Positions 53,531 through 61,889 of a DNA stretch of 64,000 bases are shown here, piece after piece (the first letter of the stretch is position 1; each line of letters opens with the position of its first letter). Position numbers and translations under genes: made by a program. The DNA is taken from positions 124,001 to 188,000 of the forward strand of contig CAKRLE010000003.1 in NCBI GenBank assembly GCA_934359185.1, given 5' to 3'. The notes under the pieces are model-generated. The model was not told the DNA's origin. It saw nothing but the letters and a program-made list of their open reading frames with translations, and searched no databases. Source of the stretch: an uncultured Lachnospira sp. GTDB lineage: Bacteria; Bacillota; Clostridia; Lachnospirales; Lachnospiraceae.

Positions 53531-54736
53531 TCACTCAACAACATTTACCGTCTTGAAATACCAGTTAATTCCACCAGTAATTGTGGCATCATCAAGTGTC
53601 TTTCCCGCAGCTCCAACAGCAGCTCCTGTATTAGTCTCTATGACACCATCAAATACACCATTCTTACCGGTAAGAATCTGCTGCTTTGCCTCGTTAACCT
53701 TCTCCTGTGTTCCATTTGCTGCAAATGAAGCAACCGAAGTAACACTGACAAGGTTTTCACTCATTCCACCATAGTAATTGCTGCCATCCCACGTTCCATC
53801 AATCACGCTCTGGACCGCCGAAGTATAATAAGCACTCCAGTTCCATATAACACTGCAAAGGCATGCATCTGGGGCTTCCTTGCTCATATCTGAATTATAA
53901 CCAATGCTGTATACGCCCTTTTCCTGTGCAAGAGTCTGTGGATATACAGTATCACAATGCTGTGCGATAACATCACAGTCCATATTAAGCAGTGTTCTTG
54001 CCGCCGCCTCTTCTGCCTGCGGGTCATACCAGCTATTTGTAACCTTTACATACACCTTTGCATCAGGATTAACCGAATATATTCCCAGTGCAAATGCATC
54101 AATTCCGCCTGTAACCTCTGAATTGTCCGTACCCATCGCTGCAACATAGCCTATCTTATTCGTCTTGGTGTTCATTCCTGCAGCTATTCCGCTAAGATAT
54201 CTCGCCTGATATATTCTTCCGAAATAATTGTTAAAATTCCTGCCATTGCTCATATATCCAGTTCCATGCGAGAAATATATATCCGGATATTCCTCTGCCA
54301 TTTCAGCAGTTGTCTGCATATAACCCCAGCTTGTCGTAAAAATAACATTGCATCCATCATCAATGCATTCTTTAATTGCCTTACGCGTAGCTGCTGCATC
54401 TGTATCACTAATATTGTTCTTTCTTACAATCTGTGAATCTGACAGTCCAAGATTCTGCTGCATTCCCTGTATGCCAATATCATGTGTATATGTATAACCA
54501 CTTCCCTCTGCCGGATCTGACAGGTGGATTACACCAACCTTAATCTTGTCCTTGGCTATACCTGCCGAACTACCTCCTGTGACATTCGTCTGACTTGCTT
54601 TATTAGAACCGCTCCCCGTCAGCTCATACCCATCGTTCACTGCGTAATCATCAATCGCCGGGCTTCCAGCACAGCCTGCCATCAGCAGACTACACATAAG
54701 CAGGGCAATTATAACTGATAACCTCTTATGTCTCAT
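53531..54736 (-). CDS. BMP-family substrate-binding lipoprotein
   Basis: A secreted lipoprotein: basic MRHKR, hydrophobic helix, and lipobox L-M-A-G-C, then a Ser/Thr/Gly linker and a basic-membrane-protein (PnrA-like) type I periplasmic-binding fold (IKVGVIHLSDPAEGSGYTYT, FTTSWGYMQTTAEMAEEYPD, KIGYVAAMGTDNSEVTGGID). Relatives bind nucleosides for ABC import. No permease or ATPase genes are adjacent; instead a chemoreceptor follows, so it may serve as a ligand sensor as well. GGAGG lies close to the ATG at 54736; frames opening earlier lack a signal peptide. Length 401. Confidence 0.9.
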   Translation of the reverse strand: MRHKRLSVIIALLMCSLLMAGCAGSPAIDDYAVNDGYELTGSGSNKASQTNVTGGSSAGIAKDKIKVGVIHLSDPAEGSGYTYTHDIGIQGMQQNLGLSDSQIVRKNNISDTDAAATRKAIKECIDDGCNVIFTTSWGYMQTTAEMAEEYPDIYFSHGTGYMSNGRNFNNYFGRIYQARYLSGIAAGMNTKTNKIGYVAAMGTDNSEVTGGIDAFALGIYSVNPDAKVYVKVTNSWYDPQAEEAAARTLLNMDCDVIAQHCDTVYPQTLAQEKGVYSIGYNSDMSKEAPDACLCSVIWNWSAYYTSAVQSVIDGTWDGSNYYGGMSENLVSVTSVASFAANGTQEKVNEAKQQILTGKNGVFDGVIETNTGAAVGAAGKTLDDATITGGINWYFKTVNVVE

Positions 54737-54794
54737 AGTCCCTCCATCCTCAGACATATCAATGCCTGTTGTCATGCACATATACTTTTTCTAT

Positions 54795-54829
54795 ATTGTG
54801 ACTTACTACATTTCTAATTTTATCACAAT
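54795..54829. repeat. Inverted repeat upstream of the lipoprotein gene
   Basis: ATTGTGA (54795-54801) and TCACAAT (54823-54829) are separated by 21 bases, about 60-95 bases before the start at 54736. The wide spacing suggests two half-sites or chance; the promoter is not clear. The gap also holds a T/A-rich stretch behind the GGDEF gene but no strong terminator. Confidence 0.35.
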
Positions 54830-54889
54830 TATTAAAAAAAAGTAAAAAATAGAGGAAAAATTTTATATATACGATATATGCCCGGCTTT

Positions 54890-56512
54890 CTAAAGCTTAA
54901 TCTCCTGCAGCATAATCACGCATCCATTATTGTCTTTGTCAGCAACCATGTTAAGAAGACATCTGCAGCCATTTACATTATCAAATGTCATTGTATCGAC
55001 ATCATTTGTCTGTTTACGCATATGGTCATATGATACAAACTGCATAACCGCATCACAATACTCACTGGCAGTATATTTTTTGATAAATGCTGGTATATCC
55101 TCAATATAATCGAAATCATCTGGCATATATTTCTTTAAATCCTTATCTTGTTTTATTATACTATAAGTTTCATCTCCCAGATTAATATAAACTGCCATCA
55201 TAAACACATTCATTAATTTATGATAAAACCGCTCCTGCATATTAAATGATTCTTTGAGGTTAATCTGCTTTTTTTCAGGATTTTTCACATTGTCATTATC
55301 CATCTGGAATATAACACATGAATTTTTGCCGCCACGCTTAACCTCATACAAAGCCTTATCAGCAAGCTCAATTGCCCTGCTAAGCGAATGTCTTTCTCCA
55401 ATAATCTGGCAAACGCCAATACTGCAGTGTACATCGTATCCTGTCTCAATACATTTAAGCTTCAGATACTTGTCAAACTGGAATATTTTTGATTTTAATG
55501 CTTCATTATCAATCGTCCCCTTTAACAGTACAACAAATTCATCACCGCCAAAACGACACACAATATCTCCTGAACGGCACGTCTTTACCAGAAGTTCAGC
55601 AATCTGTTTTATCCAGTAATCCCCAACAACGTGTCCAAGCGTATCATTAATGTTCTTAAAATCATCAATATCAATAAAGCACAGTGATGCCGCTTCTTCT
55701 TTTGCCATATTACTCATATATTCTTTTATAAGCCCCATCCCGGCTGTCTTATTAAACACACCTGTCATAGAGTCATGCTGCGATGCATATTCAGCTTTAA
55801 CATATGCATCGTGTGATTTGTCCAGCTTTTGTGAAACATCCACAAATTCAACAGCAAACATAATCTGTGTTGACATGACAACTGCAAAATTCTGAAGAGA
55901 GAATCCTGTCTTTAATATCACTAACAATGTGGCTATAGTTGGCAGAATAAAATATGACAGCAGAGCATTAAACATGAATGTATCCAGCCTTTTTCTATAC
56001 TGCATCAGTATTGTAAATGTTATAGCAATACCAGCTATAACGGCAAACTGTATTATTAGATACCATGTATTTCTGTGATACCTGTTATTATCATCAAAAT
56101 AATATATAAATCCATTGAACTGTGATATTACCACAAGCATTATGCAGGCTGCACTTATTGACATAACCGCATATACACGCTTAGGCACATTTTCACCAAT
56201 CTCGGCTACTGACTGCCATAAGAACACAACTGCAAATCCAAGATATGTATAATTACTGAAAAACACCATAAACTTGCTTACTCTTGTAATATAATAATAA
56301 ACTTCCCTGCCAGAATTTCCATTCAGAGCCATATAACACATATCACTAACCATAAGCACAAGACAGCATATCTGCATGCCTATCTTAATTTTCTTATCCA
56401 CCTTAGAACGTGATGTTCCTGCTATAATGCCAGCAAGCGCGAACGCACATAAGATTGCACCCCACATTTCCAGCGATATATGCAATATCGTTAATATACT
56501 CATATCATCCAC
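54890..56512 (-). CDS. Membrane diguanylate cyclase (GGDEF)
   Basis: The N-terminal 225 residues contain about seven membrane helices (e.g. WGAILCAFALAGIIAGT, YLGFAVVFLWQSVAEIG, WYLIIQFAVIAGIAITFTIL), like 7TM sensor modules. A short linker leads to a GGDEF domain: DSMTGVFNKTAGMGLIKEY, DDFKNINDTLGHVVGD, and the active site R-F-G322-G-D-E-F326. The C-terminal 115 residues after the GGDEF domain are an uncharacterised tail (ERFYHKLMNVFMMAVYINLG). It should make cyclic di-GMP in response to an unknown signal. Length 540. Confidence 0.9.
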   Translation of the reverse strand: MDDMSILTILHISLEMWGAILCAFALAGIIAGTSRSKVDKKIKIGMQICCLVLMVSDMCYMALNGNSGREVYYYITRVSKFMVFFSNYTYLGFAVVFLWQSVAEIGENVPKRVYAVMSISAACIMLVVISQFNGFIYYFDDNNRYHRNTWYLIIQFAVIAGIAITFTILMQYRKRLDTFMFNALLSYFILPTIATLLVILKTGFSLQNFAVVMSTQIMFAVEFVDVSQKLDKSHDAYVKAEYASQHDSMTGVFNKTAGMGLIKEYMSNMAKEEAASLCFIDIDDFKNINDTLGHVVGDYWIKQIAELLVKTCRSGDIVCRFGGDEFVVLLKGTIDNEALKSKIFQFDKYLKLKCIETGYDVHCSIGVCQIIGERHSLSRAIELADKALYEVKRGGKNSCVIFQMDNDNVKNPEKKQINLKESFNMQERFYHKLMNVFMMAVYINLGDETYSIIKQDKDLKKYMPDDFDYIEDIPAFIKKYTASEYCDAVMQFVSYDHMRKQTNDVDTMTFDNVNGCRCLLNMVADKDNNGCVIMLQEIKL

Positions 56513-56588
56513 CTATTCCAATCAATATTATACATAATGCCAATATATTATTAATTTTACACCTATATTTTTTAATACATTCCGTTAT

Positions 56589-56616
56589 ATTGTACTATAT
56601 TTATATAATTAATCAA
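56589..56616 (-). promoter_or_regulatory. Candidate sigma-A promoter for the diguanylate cyclase gene
   Basis: TTGATT (56611-56616), 16 bp, TACAAT (56589-56594) on the minus strand, 77 bases before the start. An inverted repeat TACCAG...CTGGTA (56628-56663), with nested GTAC palindromes, lies directly upstream of the -35. Confidence 0.45.
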
Positions 56617-56627
56617 CATTTTTATAG

Positions 56628-56663
56628 TACCAGATACTTATATTAGTACTTTAGTACCTGGTA
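56628..56663. repeat. Inverted repeat upstream of the diguanylate cyclase promoter
   Basis: TACCAG (56628-56633) pairs with CTGGTA (56658-56663); the centre has GTACT/AGTAC half-sites. It may be a regulator site. Confidence 0.4.
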
Positions 56664-56674
56664 TGGATATAGAC

Positions 56675-56708
56675 AAAAAGAGACTGCCGGCATATAGCCG
56701 ACAGCCCC
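56675..56708 (-). terminator. Terminator of the pectate lyase gene
   Basis: A 12-bp stem with three G-U pairs (56680-56691 with 56697-56708) around ATATA is followed on the minus strand by TTTTTGTC. It lies 38 bases past the stop. Confidence 0.9.
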
Positions 56709-56746
56709 TTTGGTTTATATGAACTTATATTGTGAAGAGGGCAATA

Positions 56747-59700
56747 CTATCTGTCTGCCTTCGCACGCTTCTTAATTCCATAGCCTGCACATCCCATGAG
56801 AAGTACTGCAAGCATAAGTACCATTACATACACTGATGCATTAGCTGAGTCTCCTGTCATAGGTGCAGAAGCATATGTATCTTTGTATACAACTGCATAT
56901 GTAGAGAACTTATCTGAGTAGAATGATAACTGCTTAGTTGATGGGTCAAATGTTGCATCAAGTGCATCAACCTCATCGCCATGTATTCTGATTACCATAT
57001 ACTCCCTGTGCATTGCTGCATCTGTATTGATAAGTGAATCATCAAGTGTCATTGTAATCTTAACAGGTGCAGTAAGGTTAGATACCTGGCTGCCTACGCC
57101 ACCAACATTTTTGATAACTGAAATATCAAAGTAAGCGCCAACCTTGAAGTTACCTCTTAACTTAGATACAGCATCAAGAATAATCTGTTTAGCAGCATCA
57201 GAAACTGTTGAATCCACACTCTTCATATCCAGTGTTACACTTGCTGAAGCTCCATTATTAATCTTGTTAATCTCTGCTGGTGTAAATCCAACTAAATCCT
57301 TTAATGATTCATCAACTGTAACAGATGAAACCGCACTGCCATTAGGAACTGTAGCTCCTACTGATACATTACCCTTATTAACTGTATCCTCTTCGAAATC
57401 GCTGTAATCATCATCATAGTCGTCATCACCATTGTCGCCGCCTGGGATAACTGGTGTTACAGGCTTAGTATTATCCTTTGTAGGAACATACTTAAGGAAT
57501 CCGCCAAGATTAATTGCACCATTGGCATCTCTTCCTATTGAAGATATACCGCCTTTCATTATAGATACAAACTCACTAAGGCTTGCAAAATTAGATGCTG
57601 TAATCTCCTTACCTTCTGAGTTAACAGATCTGCCCTCTGCTCCTGCCTTATCTCTGAAATAGTTAGATGTTGAATAATACAGACTGATAACATCAATTTT
57701 AGCTTCCTTATCTGTATAATCAAGATCTGGTATCTGAGTTACTGTATCATCTGAGAAAGACTTAATTCCTGTTACTTTGAACTGTGGTGTAACTCCTGTA
57801 TATACATGAAGTTCAAGGTTAGAACCACCATTGTTATAACCTATACAGTTGCTGTATGTACCCATTGGATCACTGTTATTAGTAAATCCATTAGCTCTGT
57901 TACCAAATGAATAACTGTTGTATACCTTGTGGTTAACTGCTATACCAGAACCACCCATCTTAAATCCGTTACCATCACCTCTTGTAGCTACTAACTCACC
58001 GCCATCAAGTGTGTAACCATTAGCGAAACATACTGAATCATATATCTCTACTGCACCGATAGCACCTGTACCGCCCTTAGAGAAAAGATCCCATCCATCA
58101 TCGGCATTATAAGCTGCTATACAATATCTGAATACATTACCTTCACCACATGTAAGCTTTGCAGCAAATCCATCGGCATTGTTATCAGATTTATCTCTGT
58201 TCTCATACGAATTACAGCTTATAATCTGATTATATGAAGGCCAGTCTGCCTTATTAGCTGCACCATCTGTTCTTGATATTGAAAGACCTGAATTAGAATG
58301 TCCATAGAACTCACAATTTTTCAAAATATTGTGGTTACCACCAACTCTTACACCGCCACCATTAGCAAACTTAATTCCTTCAATTGTCCAGTAATCACCA
58401 GAGAAATCAAATGTATTAGAAACAAACTTCTTAGAAGCATAACTTCCACCAAAGTCCATAACAACATCACCTGATGATGCTGGATCTTTCATAAGATACT
58501 TTCTGCCTGTCTCACCTGAACCATTATTATACTTCCATACACCTGTTGACTTAGTAAGGTTATATGTACCAGGAAGTACATACACAGCCTGACCTATCTG
58601 ACAGTAATCAATAGCTGTCTGGATGTCAAGCGGATCATCCTTAGTACCTGCTGCTGTTGATTTACCTGCTGCTGATACATATATAGGCTCCTTAGTTGGA
58701 CCATATATTTTTCTTGTTACTGTTGAATTATATACAACAGCTGCTGATGATGTAATATTCTGTGTTGCATCTGGCTCAAAGTATATCTGGAACTTATTAT
58801 CGCCCTCTATAAGTGTAGTCTTAAACTCATATGCTCCTGACTCAACCTCTTTCTGGCTTACAAGTGTCTTGCCATTCTGCTTAAGAGATAAAAGTCCCTT
58901 AGTGTTAACATTGACAATATATGTGTACTCTGCATCTGCAGTTGTTGCAAGTGAGCCCTGAGATACTGCTGGTGTTACAGGCTGTTCTGGTGCAAATGTC
59001 TGTTCAGCATCTGCATTCTGTGCTGTTACATTCATCTGTATTGATGATGTATCAACCTCAATCTTGGCACCTCTTGATGCCATGAAACCTACATACATAG
59101 TATCTGTCTGCTTAGCAAATGTATCTGAATCCAGATAGAAACAATTTTTGCCATCTATACCGTTGACATTATTTCCACTCTCATCTGTCATCGTTGCATA
59201 TATACCTGAGTTATCTTTCTTTAATTTAAGAGTAAATGTCTTAGGAGCATCTGCCTTTACCTGATTATTCGAGCCTTTGCTTACCAGCGTAATATTCTTC
59301 TTACCAAGTGTATCATCCTGGCTGTTAACTCCCTGTCTTCCGAATACATTAAACGCTCCGTAATATCCACCTACAGACATTGCGTTAGAATAGAATATTG
59401 AGGAATCTCCATCAGTACCGATGGCATCTCTTACCATGATACCAAAGCCCTCCTGATTATCAGGAGCTTTTTTAGTAATAAAATAATCAACTGTTACTTT
59501 AGCTGTTATCTCAAAGTTATCCTTAGTTCCATCTAACTCCGTATAATAATAAGCTATACCATCCTGGCCATCATCTGTACACTTACCAGCACCCTCTTTG
59601 GCCTCTATTATAACTTTTCCAGCTTCAGATGTATCAACACTCATCTTTGATGTACTCGCTGACTGACCAAATATAGCTGACTTCCATGTAAGGTCACCAT

Positions 59701-61543
59701 ATGTATATGCAGTCTTTTCCCTTACAGCAACTACAAATGATGTATTAAGTGCCTGTCCATCTACTGTTGCTGATACCTTAATTGTATACTCACCTGCTGT
59801 ATTGCCATCAAATGCAGATGAATCAATTGTTGGATTGGAAACAACTGTCTTTTCTTCTGAATCATATACCGCATTAACAACGATTCCGTCTGATGAGAAG
59901 CTCTCACCCTTAACATAGTTTGTCTTAGTTGGAAGTGTTGTAACCTCTAATGCTTTAACTGTTCTTCCTATAACCTTTAATTCATATGTTACATTTTTAC
60001 CACCATATGTAACTTTGTAAGTATATGTACCTGGTGTTGTTACATCTAATGCATTACCAACTGCTTCAACTGTAAAGCCATCTGATAATACTTTCTTAGA
60101 GCCATCTGAAAATGTAGCTGTAACTAAAAGTCCTTCTTTATATGCATCTGGTTCAACCTGAACATCCTTATAAAATGTTGTCTGGTTAGGACCAGATACT
60201 GAAAGCTCTGTTACTGTGGCGCCACTTACTGTAACATCATAAGACACGCCCTTAGTAACTCCACCAAATGTATGGTTGATGTATACTTTCTTGCTTCCTG
60301 CTGTTGTGAAATCAGAGTCTGCTCCTGTCTGTGCATCCTTGATACTTATTACTGTTGTTCCGCTTAATGCTGTTCCTGTTTTCTCTGCATCAAGAAGTTC
60401 CTTTAAATCAAATGTTCTTCCTGAATTATATGTAACTGTTGCATCAAGACCTGAATAATCAATTGCTTCGTTAAGATAATACTCATTCTTAACTGGTGCA
60501 TACTTCATATCTATAGAAGCAGCAACTTCCTTCTCAACTGTAATAGGAATATTAATCTCTGTACCATAATAATCTAATACGATATTAGTGCTTCCCTCTG
60601 CAGAGAAATCTGCTGTCTTTACGATACAGTCAGCAGCAGAGATTGTCTTAGTTGCTCCATCAATATTAACTACTGCACTAAAGCCTGTTAAGTCAATATC
60701 TTCTCTTGTATTACCAACAATATATAATGTCTTTGTTGGATACTTAATATCTGTTACTGTTGTTGAATGTGTTGTTCCTGCCACTGTATCAAAATTTATA
60801 TTACTGAATGTAGCTTGAACTATACGTGATGTAAATAAACCAACATACATATCTCCAGCCGCATATAAGTTATCTGCACCTATTTCTTTGACTATAAGAT
60901 TATTTCTTAAAAGTGTAACTTTACTTCCGGTTTTCTGTATTGTTAACTTATATGTTTTTCCCTGCTCACCACTTGCAATAGCTAATGCATCATCATTTGA
61001 TGATATATCATTAGAATTTACACCTGTTAATGTATTGTTTAATCTTGTGTGTCCCTGATATTGTACTCCAGATATCTGAACTCCACCGACAAGTGCTGCA
61101 CTGTTGTATTTATCTTTTCCTGTGTATCCATTATCCTGCACAGCACTCATAGTAATTAACCCCCATGCCTGCTGATTAGCCGCTACCCATGAATCAACTT
61201 TAACATCGGCTGTAATAATGAAATCTGAACCCGCTGCTACTTTTCTATATAAATAGTTACCACCATCATTATTATTACTAATTTTACCCTTTTTATTACC
61301 AGAATAAAGGGTTACACTGCTTCCATTATCAGTAATCTTATTATCTGTTCCAATATTTCCTGTACCTTCACCGAACACACTCCATGTCCAGCCAGCCCAT
61401 GTTCCTTCCGTAACTTCCTGGCCACCTGTAAAGGTTGTCGCTGCGCTTACACTGGTCACTGTCCAGTCTGTCGGCATAATTCCGATTACCATAAGCACTG
61501 CCATAACCATGGCAAATAATCGCTTGCCTTTAAATCTCCTCAT
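56747..61543 (-). CDS. Giant surface pectate lyase (PL9-type beta-helix)
   Basis: The 1598-residue protein starts with a signal peptide (basic RRFKGKR, hydrophobic core, cut after VSA). Residues about 36-250 and 640-850 look like two concanavalin-like carbohydrate-binding domains; between them (about 260-640) are four Ig-like repeats with the YxxGxxxD pattern of bacterial cell-surface Big_3 domains. From about 985 to 1320 is a right-handed beta-helix with PL9 hallmarks: NADGFAAKLTCGEGN, with the likely catalytic Lys near 1129, and YNADDGWDLFSK. An Asp-rich linker and another beta domain lead to APMTGD, a membrane helix and KKRAKADR, a wall-sorting-like or membrane anchor. It should cleave polygalacturonate at the cell surface. 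Confidence 0.88.
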   Translation of the reverse strand: MRRFKGKRLFAMVMAVLMVIGIMPTDWTVTSVSAATTFTGGQEVTEGTWAGWTWSVFGEGTGNIGTDNKITDNGSSVTLYSGNKKGKISNNNDGGNYLYRKVAAGSDFIITADVKVDSWVAANQQAWGLITMSAVQDNGYTGKDKYNSAALVGGVQISGVQYQGHTRLNNTLTGVNSNDISSNDDALAIASGEQGKTYKLTIQKTGSKVTLLRNNLIVKEIGADNLYAAGDMYVGLFTSRIVQATFSNINFDTVAGTTHSTTVTDIKYPTKTLYIVGNTREDIDLTGFSAVVNIDGATKTISAADCIVKTADFSAEGSTNIVLDYYGTEINIPITVEKEVAASIDMKYAPVKNEYYLNEAIDYSGLDATVTYNSGRTFDLKELLDAEKTGTALSGTTVISIKDAQTGADSDFTTAGSKKVYINHTFGGVTKGVSYDVTVSGATVTELSVSGPNQTTFYKDVQVEPDAYKEGLLVTATFSDGSKKVLSDGFTVEAVGNALDVTTPGTYTYKVTYGGKNVTYELKVIGRTVKALEVTTLPTKTNYVKGESFSSDGIVVNAVYDSEEKTVVSNPTIDSSAFDGNTAGEYTIKVSATVDGQALNTSFVVAVREKTAYTYGDLTWKSAIFGQSASTSKMSVDTSEAGKVIIEAKEGAGKCTDDGQDGIAYYYTELDGTKDNFEITAKVTVDYFITKKAPDNQEGFGIMVRDAIGTDGDSSIFYSNAMSVGGYYGAFNVFGRQGVNSQDDTLGKKNITLVSKGSNNQVKADAPKTFTLKLKKDNSGIYATMTDESGNNVNGIDGKNCFYLDSDTFAKQTDTMYVGFMASRGAKIEVDTSSIQMNVTAQNADAEQTFAPEQPVTPAVSQGSLATTADAEYTYIVNVNTKGLLSLKQNGKTLVSQKEVESGAYEFKTTLIEGDNKFQIYFEPDATQNITSSAAVVYNSTVTRKIYGPTKEPIYVSAAGKSTAAGTKDDPLDIQTAIDYCQIGQAVYVLPGTYNLTKSTGVWKYNNGSGETGRKYLMKDPASSGDVVMDFGGSYASKKFVSNTFDFSGDYWTIEGIKFANGGGVRVGGNHNILKNCEFYGHSNSGLSISRTDGAANKADWPSYNQIISCNSYENRDKSDNNADGFAAKLTCGEGNVFRYCIAAYNADDGWDLFSKGGTGAIGAVEIYDSVCFANGYTLDGGELVATRGDGNGFKMGGSGIAVNHKVYNSYSFGNRANGFTNNSDPMGTYSNCIGYNNGGSNLELHVYTGVTPQFKVTGIKSFSDDTVTQIPDLDYTDKEAKIDVISLYYSTSNYFRDKAGAEGRSVNSEGKEITASNFASLSEFVSIMKGGISSIGRDANGAINLGGFLKYVPTKDNTKPVTPVIPGGDNGDDDYDDDYSDFEEDTVNKGNVSVGATVPNGSAVSSVTVDESLKDLVGFTPAEINKINNGASASVTLDMKSVDSTVSDAAKQIILDAVSKLRGNFKVGAYFDISVIKNVGGVGSQVSNLTAPVKITMTLDDSLINTDAAMHREYMVIRIHGDEVDALDATFDPSTKQLSFYSDKFSTYAVVYKDTYASAPMTGDSANASVYVMVLMLAVLLMGCAGYGIKKRAKADR

Positions 61544-61581
61544 AATATGACTATCCCTCCAATAAAATATTTTGCTAACAC

Positions 61582-61615
61582 ATGCCTATGCATTATCTCA
61601 AATTTGCACAGGCAT
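61582..61615 (-). repeat. Leader hairpin of the pectate lyase transcript
   Basis: ATGCCTATGCA (61582-61592) pairs with TGCACAGGCAT (61605-61615) with one mismatch, forming an 11-bp stem in the leader, about 40-70 bases before the start codon. It could affect RNA stability or be a protein site. Confidence 0.55.
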
Positions 61616-61635
61616 AATATTTTAAAGCAGATTCA

Positions 61636-61664
61636 ATTATACAATACCCCCCCCCGAGTATCAA
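61636..61664 (-). promoter_or_regulatory. Pectate lyase promoter with a G9 tract in its spacer
   Basis: On the minus strand TTGATA (61659-61664), then a 17-bp spacer, then a perfect TATAAT (61636-61641). Nine of the 17 spacer bases are an unbroken G run (C9 on the plus strand, 61647-61655). The present length gives the ideal spacing; loss or gain of a G would move the elements out of register. Confidence 0.85.
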
Positions 61665-61675
61665 GGCATATTTTT

Positions 61676-61690
61676 GTATACATGGTATAC
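61676..61690. promoter_or_regulatory. Palindromic sites upstream of the pectate lyase promoter
   Basis: GTATAC-atg-GTATAC lies 11 bases upstream of the -35. Further up, TGTGCAA-t-TTGCACA (61718-61732) is a perfect 7-bp inverted repeat. Either could bind an activator or repressor answering to pectin breakdown products; no regulator gene is adjacent. Confidence 0.45.
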
Positions 61691-61805
61691 AAGTGTACAT
61701 ATTTAGCTTTATCTTTTTGTGCAATTTGCACATCTTAAACCAAAGCTTACAACTTGCTCTTTTTGATATATTTTTATCATCTAGCAAATTCACACAAAAA
61801 CACAT

Positions 61806-61851
61806 AAAAAATCCACCAGTACGGACAGCTTTTGTCGCCACACTGGTGGAT
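61806..61851 (-). terminator. Terminator of the second MATE gene
   Basis: ATCCACCAGT (61811-61820) pairs perfectly with ACTGGTGGAT (61842-61851), with an inner GACA/TGTC stem, and six T residues follow on the minus strand. It lies 38 bases past the MATE stop. Confidence 0.93.
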
Positions 61852-61889
61852 AATCTTCATTATTATATCAAATTCATAAACTTACACTG

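Noticed and set aside
61647..61655. C9 run dismissed as assembly error
   Set aside because: Homopolymers are error-prone, but the run fills exactly a 17-bp spacer between good -35 and -10 elements, so it was kept as a finding with read-level checking advised.
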